Origin: Ramlibacter sp.
Lineage (GTDB): Bacteria > Pseudomonadota > Gammaproteobacteria > Burkholderiales > Burkholderiaceae_C
Length of the DNA stretch: 46,690 nucleotides
Assembly (NCBI RefSeq): GCF_028292805.1
Contig: NZ_JAQGLS010000198.1
Span: 1-46,690 of the forward strand
Direction of reading: 5' to 3'
The position numbers and the translations under genes were made by a program. Positions 17,615 through 27,786 of this stretch are shown here, one piece after another (the stretch's first letter is position 1; every line of letters begins with the position of its first letter). The notes below the pieces were generated by a model. It searched no databases, was not told the DNA's origin, and worked only from the letters and a program-made list of their open reading frames with translations.

Positions 17615-17927
17615 TCAGGGACTGCGGCTCTCGTAGACGAGCATCGCCGCGGCCAGCCCAGCCAGGCGCCGTGCACCACCGGCGCCGTGGCCAGGCTGGC
17701 GCAGCGGACGATGTCGGCTGCACCGCAGGCGGCCTGCAGCTCGGTGACCGCCTGCGCCGGCAGCCCTCGCTGCCGCCACTGAAGCGCCGACGCAGCCGCC
17801 TTGGCCACCACCGCGCCCACACGCTGATGCGGTCGACAGGCCGCACTGCGCGGTGGGCGTCGGGCAGCAACAGCAGGCGGTCGAAGGCAAGCGCGGCCCG
17901 GGTGGCGGCGGCGCCGAAGATCTGCAT
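17615..17927 (-). pseudogene. Broken small gene of unknown function
   Basis: A coherent small protein of about 100 aa can be pieced together on the minus strand only by changing frame twice: MQIFGAAATRAALAFDRLLL from ATG 17927, then AVVAKAAASALQWRQRGLPA...CGAADIVRCASLATAPVV, then LAGLAAAMLVYESRSP to a stop at 17615. Each piece has protein-like composition while the intervening frames do not. The family is not recognised. It lies downstream of the PAP2 gene and may once have ended that operon. Confidence 0.4.
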
Positions 17928-17941
17928 GGGTCGGCTTTCTG

Positions 17942-18541
17942 TCAGGAGCGCAGCAGACCGCCGGCCAGCAGCAGCCAGGCGAGCCCCACCGCCACGCCGG
18001 CCACGACGTCGCTCAGGTAGTGCGCGCCAAGGTAGACGCGGCTGAAGCACACCAGCAGCACCATCGCCACGGCCGCGGCCAGCGCCAGGGCGCGGGCGAG
18101 CGGATGCCGCAGGCGCCGCAGCGCCAGGCTGCACAGGGCGCCGTAGAACACCGTGGCGGCGACGGCGTGACCACTCGGGAAACTGAAGGTGGTCAGGTGC
18201 ACCAGCGGCATGTCCAGCGCCGGGCGGATCCGCTGGAACACGTTCTTGAGCCCGACGTTCAGCAGCATGCCACCGGGCACCGCCAGCAGCAGCCGGTCGC
18301 GCCACAGCAGCCAGGCCACTGCCCCGGTCAGCGCCAGCACCGGCGCCGTGCGGTGCAGCGCGCTGACCAGCAGCATCGCCTGGGTGAGCCAGCCTTGCCG
18401 ATGCGATGCCAGCCACGACGTGATGCGCGGGTCGATGCGGGTCAACTCCCCGCCGCTCATCACCTGCTGCGCCAGCAGCGCGAACAGCAGCAGGCAAGCC
18501 GCCACGAGGGCGAGCGAACCGACCGGCAGGCGGCGCTCCAC
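17942..18541 (-). CDS. PAP2 family phosphatase
   Basis: The protein is about 199 aa and has six predicted transmembrane helices. The three PAP2 signature regions are present: KNVFQRIRP (K-x6-R-P), FPSGHAVAATVF (PSGH) and RVYLGAHYLSDVVAG (S-R-x5-H-x3-D). Such enzymes dephosphorylate lipid phosphates such as phosphatidate or undecaprenyl pyrophosphate at the inner membrane. GTG 18541 is chosen as start, two bases from the stop of the SDR gene, giving a short basic N-terminus before the first helix. Substrate cannot be decided. Confidence 0.85.
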   Translation of the reverse strand: MERRLPVGSLALVAACLLLFALLAQQVMSGGELTRIDPRITSWLASHRQGWLTQAMLLVSALHRTAPVLALTGAVAWLLWRDRLLLAVPGGMLLNVGLKNVFQRIRPALDMPLVHLTTFSFPSGHAVAATVFYGALCSLALRRLRHPLARALALAAAVAMVLLVCFSRVYLGAHYLSDVVAGVAVGLAWLLLAGGLLRS

Positions 18542-18543
18542 CG

Positions 18544-19320
18544 TCAAAACTTGGTGTCGCCGCCGTCGACGACGAATTGCTCGCCGGTGGCGTGGGCGGA
18601 CGCTTGGCTGGCCAGGTCGACGGCGATGCCACCGAAGTCGGCGGCTTCGCCCCAGCGGCGCGCCGGAATGCGCGGCAGCACCGCCTCGGCGAACTTTCGA
18701 TCGGCCACCGTCTTCTCGGTCATGTCGGTGACGATCCATCCCGGCAGGATGGAATTGACGCGGATGCGATGCCACGCCAGTTCGACGGCCAGCGCGCGCA
18801 CCATCGGCGTGACCGCGCTCTTAAACGTGCCGTGGCTGTTGCGCGGCGCGCCGTCGATCGCCGCCGCGCTGGCGGTGGCCACCAGCGAGCCGCCCTGGCC
18901 GCGCTGCGCCATGTGGCGGGCGGCGGCGCGGAAGGTGAGGAACACGCCTTGGACGTCGACGCGCTGCACCCGGCGCAACTCCTCCAGCGTCAGCTCCGGC
19001 AGCGGGGCGCCCTTGCTCGATACGCCGGCATTGGCCAAGCAGGCATCGGCGCGGCCGAGCGCGCGCACCGACGCCTCGAACGTGCTTTCCACCTGCGCCT
19101 GGTCGCCGACGTCGCAGGCGAAGGCATGCACGCGAGCGGCATCGCTGCAGTCGGCTGCCAGGGCGGTGCGGGCGCGTTCCGTCTTGTCCGGGTTGGAGCC
19201 CCAGATGGCGACGCCAGCGCCGGAGGCGAGCAAGGCCCGCGCCATTCCAAGGCCGATGCCGCCTGGGCCGCCGGTGACGACGTCGCGGGTGAGGTCGAAG
19301 GGTGCGTGCATCGCGATCAT
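18544..19320 (-). CDS. Short-chain dehydrogenase lacking catalytic tyrosine
   Basis: The 258-aa SDR has the cofactor motif VTGGPGGIGLGMA (residues 15-27), CDVGD, ANAGV and a Ser near 151 in the SxxxIDGAPRN block. The usual YxxxK motif should follow this block, but the sequence reads NSHGTFKSAV: Lys167 is present while the Tyr position holds His163. Inserting one Tyr codon between H and G would restore the family phrase exactly, so a single-codon deletion is likely. The C-terminus (NSILPGWIVTDMTE, GEQFVVDGGDTKF) is otherwise normal. Start ATG 19320 overlaps the stop of the GST gene. The enzyme is probably impaired or has a changed role. Confidence 0.8.
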   Translation of the reverse strand: MIAMHAPFDLTRDVVTGGPGGIGLGMARALLASGAGVAIWGSNPDKTERARTALAADCSDAARVHAFACDVGDQAQVESTFEASVRALGRADACLANAGVSSKGAPLPELTLEELRRVQRVDVQGVFLTFRAAARHMAQRGQGGSLVATASAAAIDGAPRNSHGTFKSAVTPMVRALAVELAWHRIRVNSILPGWIVTDMTEKTVADRKFAEAVLPRIPARRWGEAADFGGIAVDLASQASAHATGEQFVVDGGDTKF

Positions 19321-19943
19321 CCCTGGTGCAGCGGCAGCACCTTGCGCACCACCGGCTCGGCGTTCATCCGCTGCAGGTGGTCGGCCACCCTGGGAAAGCG
19401 CGCGACGTCGACGCCGTCGCCTTCCAGCCAGCGGCTGATGGTGAACAGGTAGAAGTCGCTGCTGCTGAAGCGCTCGCCCAGCACCCACGGCCCTTGCAGC
19501 ATGTGCTCCTCGATGAGGGTGAAGCAGTCGGCCATGTTCTGCGCCACCTTCTGCTTCATGGCCGCGATCGCCTGCGCGTCGTCGGCCCAGCGCGAACCGC
19601 GCACGCGATGCGCATGCGCCACGTGCACGCTGGAGCACAGGTAGCTGTTGAACGCGTTCATCCTGGCCAGCAGGAACGGATCGTCCAGCGGCGCCAGCCC
19701 GGCCTGTGGAAAGCTTTGCGCCACGAACTGCAGCAGCGCCGGCGTCTCGGTCAGGATGCCACGCTGCGTCACCAGCGCCGGCACCCGGCCCTTGGGATTG
19801 ATGCGCAGGTACTCGGGCGAACGCTGCTGGCCGCCCTGGAAGTCCAGCCGCAGCGCCTCGTAGGGTGCGCCGGTGGACTCGAGCGCCAGGTGCGTGGCCA
19901 GCGCGCAGGTTGCGGGCGCGTAATAGAGCTTGAGCATGTGCAT
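19317..19943 (-). CDS. Glutathione S-transferase family protein
   Basis: The 208-aa protein has an N-terminal thioredoxin-like domain (LKLYYAPATCALATHLALE, with the Cys of the beta-class GST signature; INPKGRVPALV; ETPALLQFVA) and an all-helical C-terminal domain from about residue 85 (VLGERFSSSDFYLFTISRW carries the N-capping motif S-x-x-D). It likely conjugates or reduces electrophiles with glutathione in the cytoplasm. Start ATG 19943 has ggag 8 bases upstream. It heads an operon with the SDR and PAP2 genes through overlapping start/stop codons. Confidence 0.85.
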   Translation of the reverse strand: MHMLKLYYAPATCALATHLALESTGAPYEALRLDFQGGQQRSPEYLRINPKGRVPALVTQRGILTETPALLQFVAQSFPQAGLAPLDDPFLLARMNAFNSYLCSSVHVAHAHRVRGSRWADDAQAIAAMKQKVAQNMADCFTLIEEHMLQGPWVLGERFSSSDFYLFTISRWLEGDGVDVARFPRVADHLQRMNAEPVVRKVLPLHQG

Positions 19944-20043
19944 GTGCGATCTCCGGCTGCGGACCATCTGGGCAAAGAGTGTTGCTGTTCTCTGCGGTCG
20001 AATTGCCGGTCGGCGCATCGCGCGGGCCGGCTCCAGTGCTGCC

Positions 20044-20478
20044 TTAGCGCTTGACGGAGATCAGCTCGATTTCGAAATGCAGCGTCGCGTTCGGCGGCAC
20101 CGCCGCGCCGGCGCCGCGCTCGCCGTAGGCCGTCGCCGGCGGGCAGATCAGCTTCGCCTTGCCGCCGGGCCGCATCATCTGCACGCCTTCGGTCCAGCAC
20201 GGGATCACGCGGTTCAGCGGGAACTCCGCCGCCTGGCCGCGCTTGTGCGAGCTGTCGAACTCGCGGCCGTCGGGGAAGGTGCCACGGTAGTGCACGCGCA
20301 CCGTGTCGCCGGCGGCCGGGGCCGCGCCGCTGCCGGCCTGCAGCGACTCGAACACGATGCCGCTGGCGGTGCTGACCTTGGCGCTGCCGGTCACGGCTTG
20401 CGTGCCGCCGGTCTGGGCCACGCAGGCGGAGGCGCCGGCCAGCACGAACAGGGAAGTGGCGAGGCAATGCAGCCGCAT
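20044..20478 (-). CDS. FKBP-type peptidyl-prolyl cis-trans isomerase, exported
   Basis: The 144-aa product combines a signal peptide (residues 1-21, AGASACVAQ; the Cys could also be a lipobox, though the context ASAC is not ideal) with one FKBP domain. Conserved active-site elements are VRVHYRGTFPDGREFDSS, LNRVIPCWTEGVQMM (usually VIPGW, here Gly to Cys), AYGERGAG and LHFEIELISV. It should help fold proline-containing proteins in the periplasm. An alternative start 30 bases upstream (MANHPLRK...) would give a positively charged extension and is also possible. Confidence 0.85.
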   Translation of the reverse strand: MRLHCLATSLFVLAGASACVAQTGGTQAVTGSAKVSTASGIVFESLQAGSGAAPAAGDTVRVHYRGTFPDGREFDSSHKRGQAAEFPLNRVIPCWTEGVQMMRPGGKAKLICPPATAYGERGAGAAVPPNATLHFEIELISVKR

Positions 20479-20628
20479 GGAATTCTTTCGGAGTGGGTGG
20501 TTGGCCATGCGGCGATTATTCCGGCATTTTGCCGGCGGCAGGCCGACATGGCATTGATCGCGTTTCCTACGCGCCCCGGCTGGACTGTTGCGCACCATTG
20601 CCGCTGTCTCATCAAAAGGAAGTCTGCA

Positions 20629-20820
20629 ATGTCCGACGACAAGCGCCAGGCGCAGGGCCAGGACCCCAAGCGCATCAACATCCACCAGGACTACGAACTG
20701 CGCGACTGGTCCAAGTCGCTCAACATCACGCCGCAGCGGCTGAAGGAAGCAGTGGCCGCCGTGGGCGACCGGGCCGACAAGGTGCGCGAGTATCTAGGGC
20801 AAGACAAACCCAGCCGCTGA
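20629..20820 (+). CDS. DUF3606 domain protein
   Basis: The 63-aa protein begins MSDDKRQ and contains the DUF3606 pattern: RINIHQDYELRDWSKSL, then TPQRLKEAVAAVGDRADKVREYL. Members are small cytosolic proteins common in proteobacteria; function unknown. The ribosome binding site (aaaagga) is well placed 7 bases before the ATG. It is divergent from the FKBP gene. Confidence 0.8.
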   Translation: MSDDKRQAQGQDPKRINIHQDYELRDWSKSLNITPQRLKEAVAAVGDRADKVREYLGQDKPSR

Positions 20821-21137
20821 ACCGGCGGGCCGCCGCTCGGGCACGGGCTCGGCGAGCGTGCGCGCGTACCTGCTGGACGCGCTGCGGGTGCGGCCCGGCG
20901 ACGATGATGCGCTGTGAGGCATCGCGTCGTTGTCAAGCGATTTCTTCCAGCCGGCGCTGAGATATCCACCGTGTCTGTGGACAACGCGGTCCTGGGGCTG
21001 CCCCGCCGGCGTGCAGACCCACGGCTGGCGGCGACTTGCGCTGGACTGCCTGCCAATTAAGCAGCGACATCAACTTGCCACGATTTCGTGCGCCGGCCCG
21101 GCAGGGGTAGGCGCTCACGTCGCCCCGGCCGATGCGC
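20821..21137. other. Gene-free interval
   Basis: This stretch of 317 bases lies between DUF3606 and the convergent end of the hybrid kinase gene. A short frame ending at about 20917 (...SVRAYLLDALRVRPGDDDAL) looks like the tail of a lost gene. The remainder includes the string tgtggacaa near 20976, also seen at 3340. I find no RNA gene and no clear terminator. Confidence 0.4.
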
Positions 21138-23121
<1,984 letters not shown>

Positions 23122-23129
<8 letters not shown>

Positions 23130-23988
23130 CTGGCTGCGCGCCCTCCAGCTGGACCGGGATGGTCACGGAAAACACCGAGCCCTTGCCGGCTTCGCTGCGC
23201 AGCTGCACGGTGCCGCCGAGCAGGTGCGCCAGCTTCTTGCTCAGCGACAGGCCCAGGCCAGTGCCGCGCAGGCGTTTCTGCAGCGGCGACGCCACCTGCG
23301 AAAAATCCTGGAAGATGCTCTCGTGGAACTCCGACGCGATGCCGATGCCGCTGTCGGTCACCGAGAAGGTGACGCTTTGGGCGCCGTCGAACAGCGCCGA
23401 CACGCGCACCTCTCCCTTCGGGGTGAATTTCAGCGCGTTCGAGATGAAGTTGCGCAGGATCTGCGAGAGCTTGCGGTCGTCCGTGTAGAGCTTCGGGATG
23501 CTCGCCGGCTCCTCGAAGACGAGGCTGACGGAGGGGTTCGTGAGCATCGGCTTGAACATGCCGCGCAGCGCCGAGAACAGGTCGACCATCTCGAACCAGG
23601 CCGGCGAGATCTCCACCCGCCCGGCCTCCACCTTGGCCAGGTCCAGCAGGTCGTCCACCATCTCGGCGAACTCCGCGGCCGTCTGCTGCACGAACAGCAC
23701 CTGCCGCTCCTGTTCGTCGGTCAAGGGCCCGTCGACGCGATCGAGCAGCAGCCGCGTGATGCTGCGGATGGCGTTGATGGGCGTGCGGAACTCGTGGCTC
23801 ATGTAGGCCAGGAACCGGCTCTTGAGCTCGGTCGCCTCGCGCAGCTGTTCGGCCTGGGCATCGAGTTCCGCGTACAGCGCGAGCACGCCGCGGTTGGTTT
23901 CCTCGAGCTCGGCGCGCAGCTCCTGTGCTTCGCGCCGGCTGTCGTCGAGTGCGTGGGCGAGGTCGGCCGGCGGGGATGCGGTCACCAT
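23122..23988 (-). CDS. Soluble histidine kinase of stressosome operon
   Basis: The 288-aa protein starts with a coiled-coil (about residues 14-55, heptads of L, E and A). HisKA follows with His65 in FLAYMSHEFRTPINAI, then an HATPase domain with NFISNALKFTPKGE (N box), DSGIGI (G1) and RGTGLGLSLSKKL (G2). There is no sensor domain or membrane segment, so input must come from partner proteins. The gene begins at ATG 23988, one base from the stop of the phosphatase gene, and its 3' end overlaps the hybrid kinase start by 8 bases. Position suggests that RsbT or the stressosome controls it (inference). Confidence 0.87.
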
Positions 23989-23989
23989 G

Positions 23990-25012
23990 TCAGTCCTTGC
24001 GCCGCAGGATCGCGACAGTGGCGTCGTCTCGCCCGCGGCAGTGGTCCCGCGCCAGCAGCCCGGCCGCCAGGGCGGGATCGCGGCCCAGCAAGGGCGCCAG
24101 GATTTCCGATTTCCAGCGGGTGGCGACGCCATCGCTGCACACGACCAGCATCGCGTGCGGCGGCCAGGGCGTGCTGTTTTCTTCCGGGGTGCGGATGGTG
24201 ATGCCGGCAGTGCCATGCTGGGACAGCACCGATCGGTCGCTGGTGCCCGACACCAGCCGGCCGGCCACATTGCCGGCGCCGCAGCTGCGGATCACGCCGG
24301 CCGCGGCGTCCGCCAGGAACATCATCACCGCCGCGCCGCGCGTGCGGCGCAGGCGCACGTGGATGCGCTCCAGCAGGTCGCGCGGCGGCGCCATCGGATC
24401 CTGCGCGAAGGCCTCGAGAGCGGCCGCGGATGCTTCGGCCGCGTCGGGGCCGTGACCGAGTCCGTCCGCCACGATCATGGCGGCCTGCTGGCCATCCAGC
24501 GCGAAGGCCCAGGCGTCACCGCAGACCCGCTCGCCTGGCGCAGCCAGGGCGACCGCCCCCACCTCGATCGCCTGGGCGGCACCCGGCGCGGCCGGCAGCG
24601 CCGCCGCGGAGCGCACGCGCGCCACCACGATGGTGCCTTGTGCTACCGCCGAATGCAGGTCGAACTGGGTTGCCAGCCGGCGCACGGCGCCCAGCCCGGT
24701 GCCCGAGGTGCCGCCGGTGGAATAGCCGTCGTCCAGGGCCCGGTGCACGTCGGCGATGCCGGGGCCTTCGTCGATGGCGATCACTTCCACCTCGCCGCGG
24801 CCCTGGCGCGCGGACACCAGCAGCCGCCCGCCCGTGGCATGGAGCAGCAGGTTGGTCGTCAGCTCGGTGACCACCAGCGCCAGCCGACCGGACTCGGTCT
24901 CGTCGAGCCCGCATTCGTACCCGAGCTGCGCGGCATAGCGGCGCGCTTCACCGACCCGGCTCGGGTCTCCGATGGGAAACACAGCATGGGAGCTGCCGAT
25001 GATCATTTCCAC
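23990..25012 (-). CDS. RsbX/SpoIIE-type phosphatase with N-terminal RsbT-like ATPase domain
   Basis: The 340-aa protein has two domains. Residues about 10-135 form a GHKL serine-kinase-like domain: VVTELTTNLLLHA (N box), DEGPGI (G1) and GTGLGAVRRLA (G2). Residues about 150-338 form a PP2C/SpoIIE phosphatase with metal-binding acidic residues in RVCGDAWAF, IVADGLGHG, VVCSDGVATRW and GRDDATVAI. In Bacillus, RsbX dephosphorylates RsbR and RsbS to reset the stressosome (known). Here the fused ATPase domain is an added feature common in proteobacterial versions. The 5' end overlaps rsbT by 10 bases. Confidence 0.87.
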   Translation of the reverse strand: MEMIIGSSHAVFPIGDPSRVGEARRYAAQLGYECGLDETESGRLALVVTELTTNLLLHATGGRLLVSARQGRGEVEVIAIDEGPGIADVHRALDDGYSTGGTSGTGLGAVRRLATQFDLHSAVAQGTIVVARVRSAAALPAAPGAAQAIEVGAVALAAPGERVCGDAWAFALDGQQAAMIVADGLGHGPDAAEASAAALEAFAQDPMAPPRDLLERIHVRLRRTRGAAVMMFLADAAAGVIRSCGAGNVAGRLVSGTSDRSVLSQHGTAGITIRTPEENSTPWPPHAMLVVCSDGVATRWKSEILAPLLGRDPALAAGLLARDHCRGRDDATVAILRRKD

Positions 25013-25410
25013 CGGGTGATGCTCACGCGTGTGCCCTCGCCGGGCGTGGAGGTCAGTTCGAACTCATGCACCAGGCGCTTGCTTCCGGGCAGGCCCAGGC
25101 CCATTCCCTTGTTTGAAGTCCAGCCGTCGGTGAGCGCCAGCCGGGTGTCGGGGATGCCCGGGCCGGTGTCCTCGAAGTACAGCCGCAGCCCGCGGCGCAT
25201 GCCGTCGTCGAGCAGCTCCCAGCGCATCTGGCCGCCGCCGCCGTGCACCAGCGTGTTGCGCGAAAGCTCGCTCGCCGCCGTGATCATCTTGGTCTGGTCG
25301 ACCAGCGAGAACTTCAGCTGCTGGGTGAGCAGCCGCACCTTCTGGCGGCTCGTGATGATGTCTTCCTCGGAGCGCAGCGGCAGCGCTCCTCTGGCTTCAT
25401 CAGCGGGCAA
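25003..25410 (-). CDS. rsbT: RsbT-like serine kinase / switch protein
   Basis: The protein is 135 aa, the size of RsbT, with a single GHKL domain: ITAASELSRNTLVHG (N box, Glu48 and Asn52), FEDTGPGIPD (G1) and NKGMGLGLPGSKRLV (G2). In Bacillus RsbT phosphorylates RsbS and RsbR, leaves the stressosome and activates RsbU (known). No ATG fits the conserved start; TTG 25410 with aaggag 8 bases upstream is the best choice and produces MPADEARGALPLRSEED. It overlaps rsbS by 11 bases and the phosphatase gene by 10, a translationally coupled arrangement. Confidence 0.87.
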   Translation of the reverse strand: MPADEARGALPLRSEEDIITSRQKVRLLTQQLKFSLVDQTKMITAASELSRNTLVHGGGGQMRWELLDDGMRRGLRLYFEDTGPGIPDTRLALTDGWTSNKGMGLGLPGSKRLVHEFELTSTPGEGTRVSITRWK

Positions 25411-25774
25411 GTGGAGTCTCCTTGCGGCCCAGTGCCAGGAGCTCCATGCCGCGCTCGACATTGAGGGCGGTGCGCACGCCCGCCAGCGACAAGCCGAGTT
25501 CCACCAGCGTGATGGCCACGGCAGGCTGCATGCCCACCACCACGGTGGTGGCGTCGAGGATGCGCGAGATGCCGGAGATGCTGGCCAGCATGCGGCCGAC
25601 GAAGGAGTCGACGATTTCCAGCGCGGAAATGTCGATCATCACGCCCTTGGCGCCGCTGGCGGAAATCTTGTTGGCCAGGTCGTCCTGCAGCGCCAGCGCC
25701 ATCTGGTCCTGCATGTCCACCTGGATGGTGACCAGGAGCACTTGCCCCATCTGGAGAATCGGGATGCGGTACAT
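25400..25774 (-). CDS. rsbS: RsbS-like STAS scaffold protein
   Basis: The 124-aa single STAS domain protein begins MYRIPILQMGQVLLVTIQVDMQD, the usual RsbS start. The phosphorylation loop reads IDISALEIVDSFVGRML with Ser57 in the DSF motif, equivalent to Ser59 of Bacillus RsbS. The rest (ATTVVVGMQPAVAITLVELGL and the C-terminal helix) also fits. RsbS forms the stressosome core with RsbR and holds RsbT. It lies 6 bases downstream of rsbR. Confidence 0.9.
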   Translation of the reverse strand: MYRIPILQMGQVLLVTIQVDMQDQMALALQDDLANKISASGAKGVMIDISALEIVDSFVGRMLASISGISRILDATTVVVGMQPAVAITLVELGLSLAGVRTALNVERGMELLALGRKETPLAR

Positions 25775-25780
25775 GCGGGC

Positions 25781-26632
25781 CTAGCGTGATCGGGTGATGG
25801 TGAAGCCTTGCTGCTCCATGGCCATCGACAGGGCGTCGGCCAGGCTCGCCTTGGAGGCAATGCCCGCCAGGTCGATGCCGAGGTGGACGATGGTCTGGGC
25901 GATCTGCGGGCGGATGCCGCTGATGATGCATTCAGCCCCCATCAGGCGGATCGCCGCCACGGTCTTGAGCAAGTGCTGCGCCACCAGGGTATCGACGGTG
26001 GGCACGCCGGTGATGTCGATGATGGCCAGCCGCGAACCGGTCTCGACGATGCGCTGCAGCAGCGTCTCCATCACCACCTGGGTGCGGGCCGAATCGAGCG
26101 TGCCGATCATCGGCACCGCCAGCACGCCTTCGAACAGCTTGATGACCGGCGTGGACAGCTCCAGCAAGTCCTGCTGCTGGCGGCGAATGATGTCCTCGCG
26201 CGTTTGCTGGTAGGTGGTCACCGTGGCTTGCGCCATGCGGTCGGCCAGCGTCGAGATGGCCCAGGCGGTGGCCAGCTGCGTCTCCGCCGGCACGCCTTTT
26301 TCGATCAGCCGGAACAGCGGCCGCTTCATCGCCAGCACGAAAATGCTGGTGTCCCCGGCCGACTGGCCCTGGGCGGCGCGGGAACGTGACAGCGACTCCA
26401 GCGTCTGTCGCAGCGGGGCCCACTGCTGCCCCTGGAACACCTCCGGGTCGCCGCCCGCTTCCAGCGCCTCGTGCACGACCTGCAGGATCTCCTCGGCCTC
26501 TCCCCGCATGGAGCGGCGACCGGCGTCGGTGATGCGGCTCGAAGCGGCACCCGCTTCCTGCAGCCATTCCGTCAGAATCAGCTCCTGCTGCTGGGAAATC
26601 AGGCGCAGGAGGATGTCGTTTTGTTGTTTCAT
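25781..26632 (-). CDS. rsbR: RsbR-like stressosome co-antagonist
   Basis: The 283-aa protein has an N-terminal sensory domain (about residues 8-140, all helical, RsbRD_N-like rather than globin-like), a linker helix (REDIIRRQQQDLLELSTPV) and a C-terminal STAS domain (about 160-275). The STAS part shows IDITGVPTVDTLVAQHLL with Thr215, equivalent to phospho-Thr205 of Bacillus RsbRA, and upstream VPMIGTLDSAR, near the Thr171 equivalent. SGIRPQIAQTIVHLGIDL is also nearly identical to the family. It is the first gene of the operon, so it likely sets stoichiometry of the complex. The signal sensed is unknown; no heme ligand or PAS motif is visible. Confidence 0.9.
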   Translation of the reverse strand: MKQQNDILLRLISQQQELILTEWLQEAGAASSRITDAGRRSMRGEAEEILQVVHEALEAGGDPEVFQGQQWAPLRQTLESLSRSRAAQGQSAGDTSIFVLAMKRPLFRLIEKGVPAETQLATAWAISTLADRMAQATVTTYQQTREDIIRRQQQDLLELSTPVIKLFEGVLAVPMIGTLDSARTQVVMETLLQRIVETGSRLAIIDITGVPTVDTLVAQHLLKTVAAIRLMGAECIISGIRPQIAQTIVHLGIDLAGIASKASLADALSMAMEQQGFTITRSR

Positions 26633-26667
26633 GGGCGAAGTATGCTTGGTGGAGCCGGGCGGCCTTC

Positions 26668-26696
26668 ATTATAAAAGCCGCGAGTGAAATCTGTAG
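26668..26696 (-). promoter_or_regulatory. Possible sigma-70 type promoter of rsb operon
   Basis: A perfect TATAAT lies on the minus strand at 26673-26668, about 36 bases before the rsbR start. The region 17 bases upstream (ctacag) is a poor -35 match. The tract is markedly AT-richer than its surroundings. No alternative-sigma type sequence stands out. Confidence 0.4.
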
Positions 26697-26728
26697 GATA
26701 TGTCCCACACCAGCCAGGAGGAATCCCT

Positions 26729-27394
26729 CTATCCCAGCAAGCTTGGCAGCTGCGCCAGGTCGGTGAAGATGGTCGCGGCGCCCGCCGCCCGCAGCGCCGC
26801 CGGCGCGTCAGGCCCGGCCTGCGGTGGGCTGTAGCCGAACACCGTCGCACCCGCGGCGGCGCCGGCAGTAACGCCGGTGACGGTGTCTTCCACCACGGCG
26901 CAGCGTTGCGGCGGCACGCCCAGGTGCGCCATCGCCGCCAGGTAGACGTCAGGGGCCGGCTTGGAGCGCGGCATCTCGTGCCCGCTGAACACCACGCCCC
27001 GGAAGTACCCCAGCATCCCGCACTTTTCCAGCTGCAGTTCCACCTTGAAGCGGTCGGCGCCGGAGCAGCAGGCGATGCGGCCAGCGAACGCCGCATGCAG
27101 CGCCGCCACCGTGGCCGGCGCATTGGCGATCGGCTGCAGGCGGGCGACCAGGCCCTGGTTGCGGCGCTCGCGAAACTGCGCCAGCCAGTCGTCGGACAAG
27201 GGCCGTCCGGTGCGCGCCTCGATCAGCGCCCTCTCGTCCTTGACGGCCTTGCCGACGAACAGGCGCATGCACTCCTGGCTGCTGAGCACCCAGCCCAGGT
27301 CTTCCAGCATGTCGCGCAGCACGCCGTTGGTGATGCCCTCGCTGTCCACCAGCACGCCGTCGCAGTCGAACAGCACCGCGTCGAAGCCGCTCAT
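26729..27394 (-). CDS. HAD-superfamily phosphatase, beta-phosphoglucomutase-like
   Basis: The 221-aa protein has the HAD motifs [10 protein letters not shown] (nucleophile Asp and acid/base Asp), a helical cap domain (about 15-90), CCSGADRFK (motif II Ser), [10 protein letters not shown] (motif III Lys) and [12 protein letters not shown] (motif IV acidic residues). It probably hydrolyses or rearranges a sugar phosphate; specificity cannot be read. Start ATG 27394 overlaps the stop of the YchJ-like gene by four bases (ATGA), so it is the last gene of a three-gene operon with rhodanese and YchJ. Confidence 0.85.
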   Translation of the reverse strand: MSGFDAVLFDCDGVLVDSEGITNGVLRDMLEDLGWVLSSQECMRLFVGKAVKDERALIEARTGRPLSDDWLAQFRERRNQGLVARLQPIANAPATVAALHAAFAGRIACCSGADRFKVELQLEKCGMLGYFRGVVFSGHEMPRSKPAPDVYLAAMAHLGVPPQRCAVVEDTVTGVTAGAAAGATVFGYSPPQAGPDAPAALRAAGAATIFTDLAQLPSLLG

Positions 27395-27786
27395 TGCACG
27401 TCGCCGTCCAGGTAGTACCAGCGTCCGCCTTCGCGCACGAACAGGCTGCGCTCCTGCAGCCGGCTGGCGCGGCCCGCCAGCCGCGAGCGCGCCACGAACT
27501 CCACCTCCGCGTGGTCGGCGTCGAGCAGGCGGTGCCCGCGCACTTGCAGCCCCAGCCACTTCACGCCCGGCTCGAAGGCCAGCTGCGGCGGCCGCCGGGA
27601 AGGGTGCCAGGTGGCCAGCAGGTAGGCGGCGTCGCCGGTTGCGAAGGCGCTGTAGCGCGAGCGCATGAGGGTCTCGGCATCGGGCGCGGGCTGCCGCTCG
27701 AAGTCGGCCAGGTAGCGGCCGCAGCACTGCGCGAACGGCAGCGGCCGGCCGCAGGGACACGGCCCGGGCGCGATGGCACCGTTCAT
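27391..27786 (-). CDS. YchJ family protein with SEC-C motif
   Basis: The 131-aa protein begins with a cysteine-rich SEC-C-like zinc site ([17 protein letters not shown]). The YchJ (UPF0225/DUF1186-like) fold follows: [22 protein letters not shown], then WLGLQVRGH, and VEFVARSR...[17 protein letters not shown], as in NTF2-like proteins. Function is not established in this family. It overlaps both neighbours by four bases, showing tight coupling with rhodanese and HAD genes. Confidence 0.85.
   Translation of the reverse strand: MNGAIAPGPCPCGRPLPFAQCCGRYLADFERQPAPDAETLMRSRYSAFATGDAAYLLATWHPSRRPPQLAFEPGVKWLGLQVRGHRLLDADHAEVEFVARSRLAGRASRLQERSLFVREGGRWYYLDGDVQ

Noticed and set aside
20821-21137. 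Possible RNA gene or terminator after DUF3606
   Set aside because: I see no tRNA-like cloverleaf, no strong stem followed by T-run, and no known RNA family signature.
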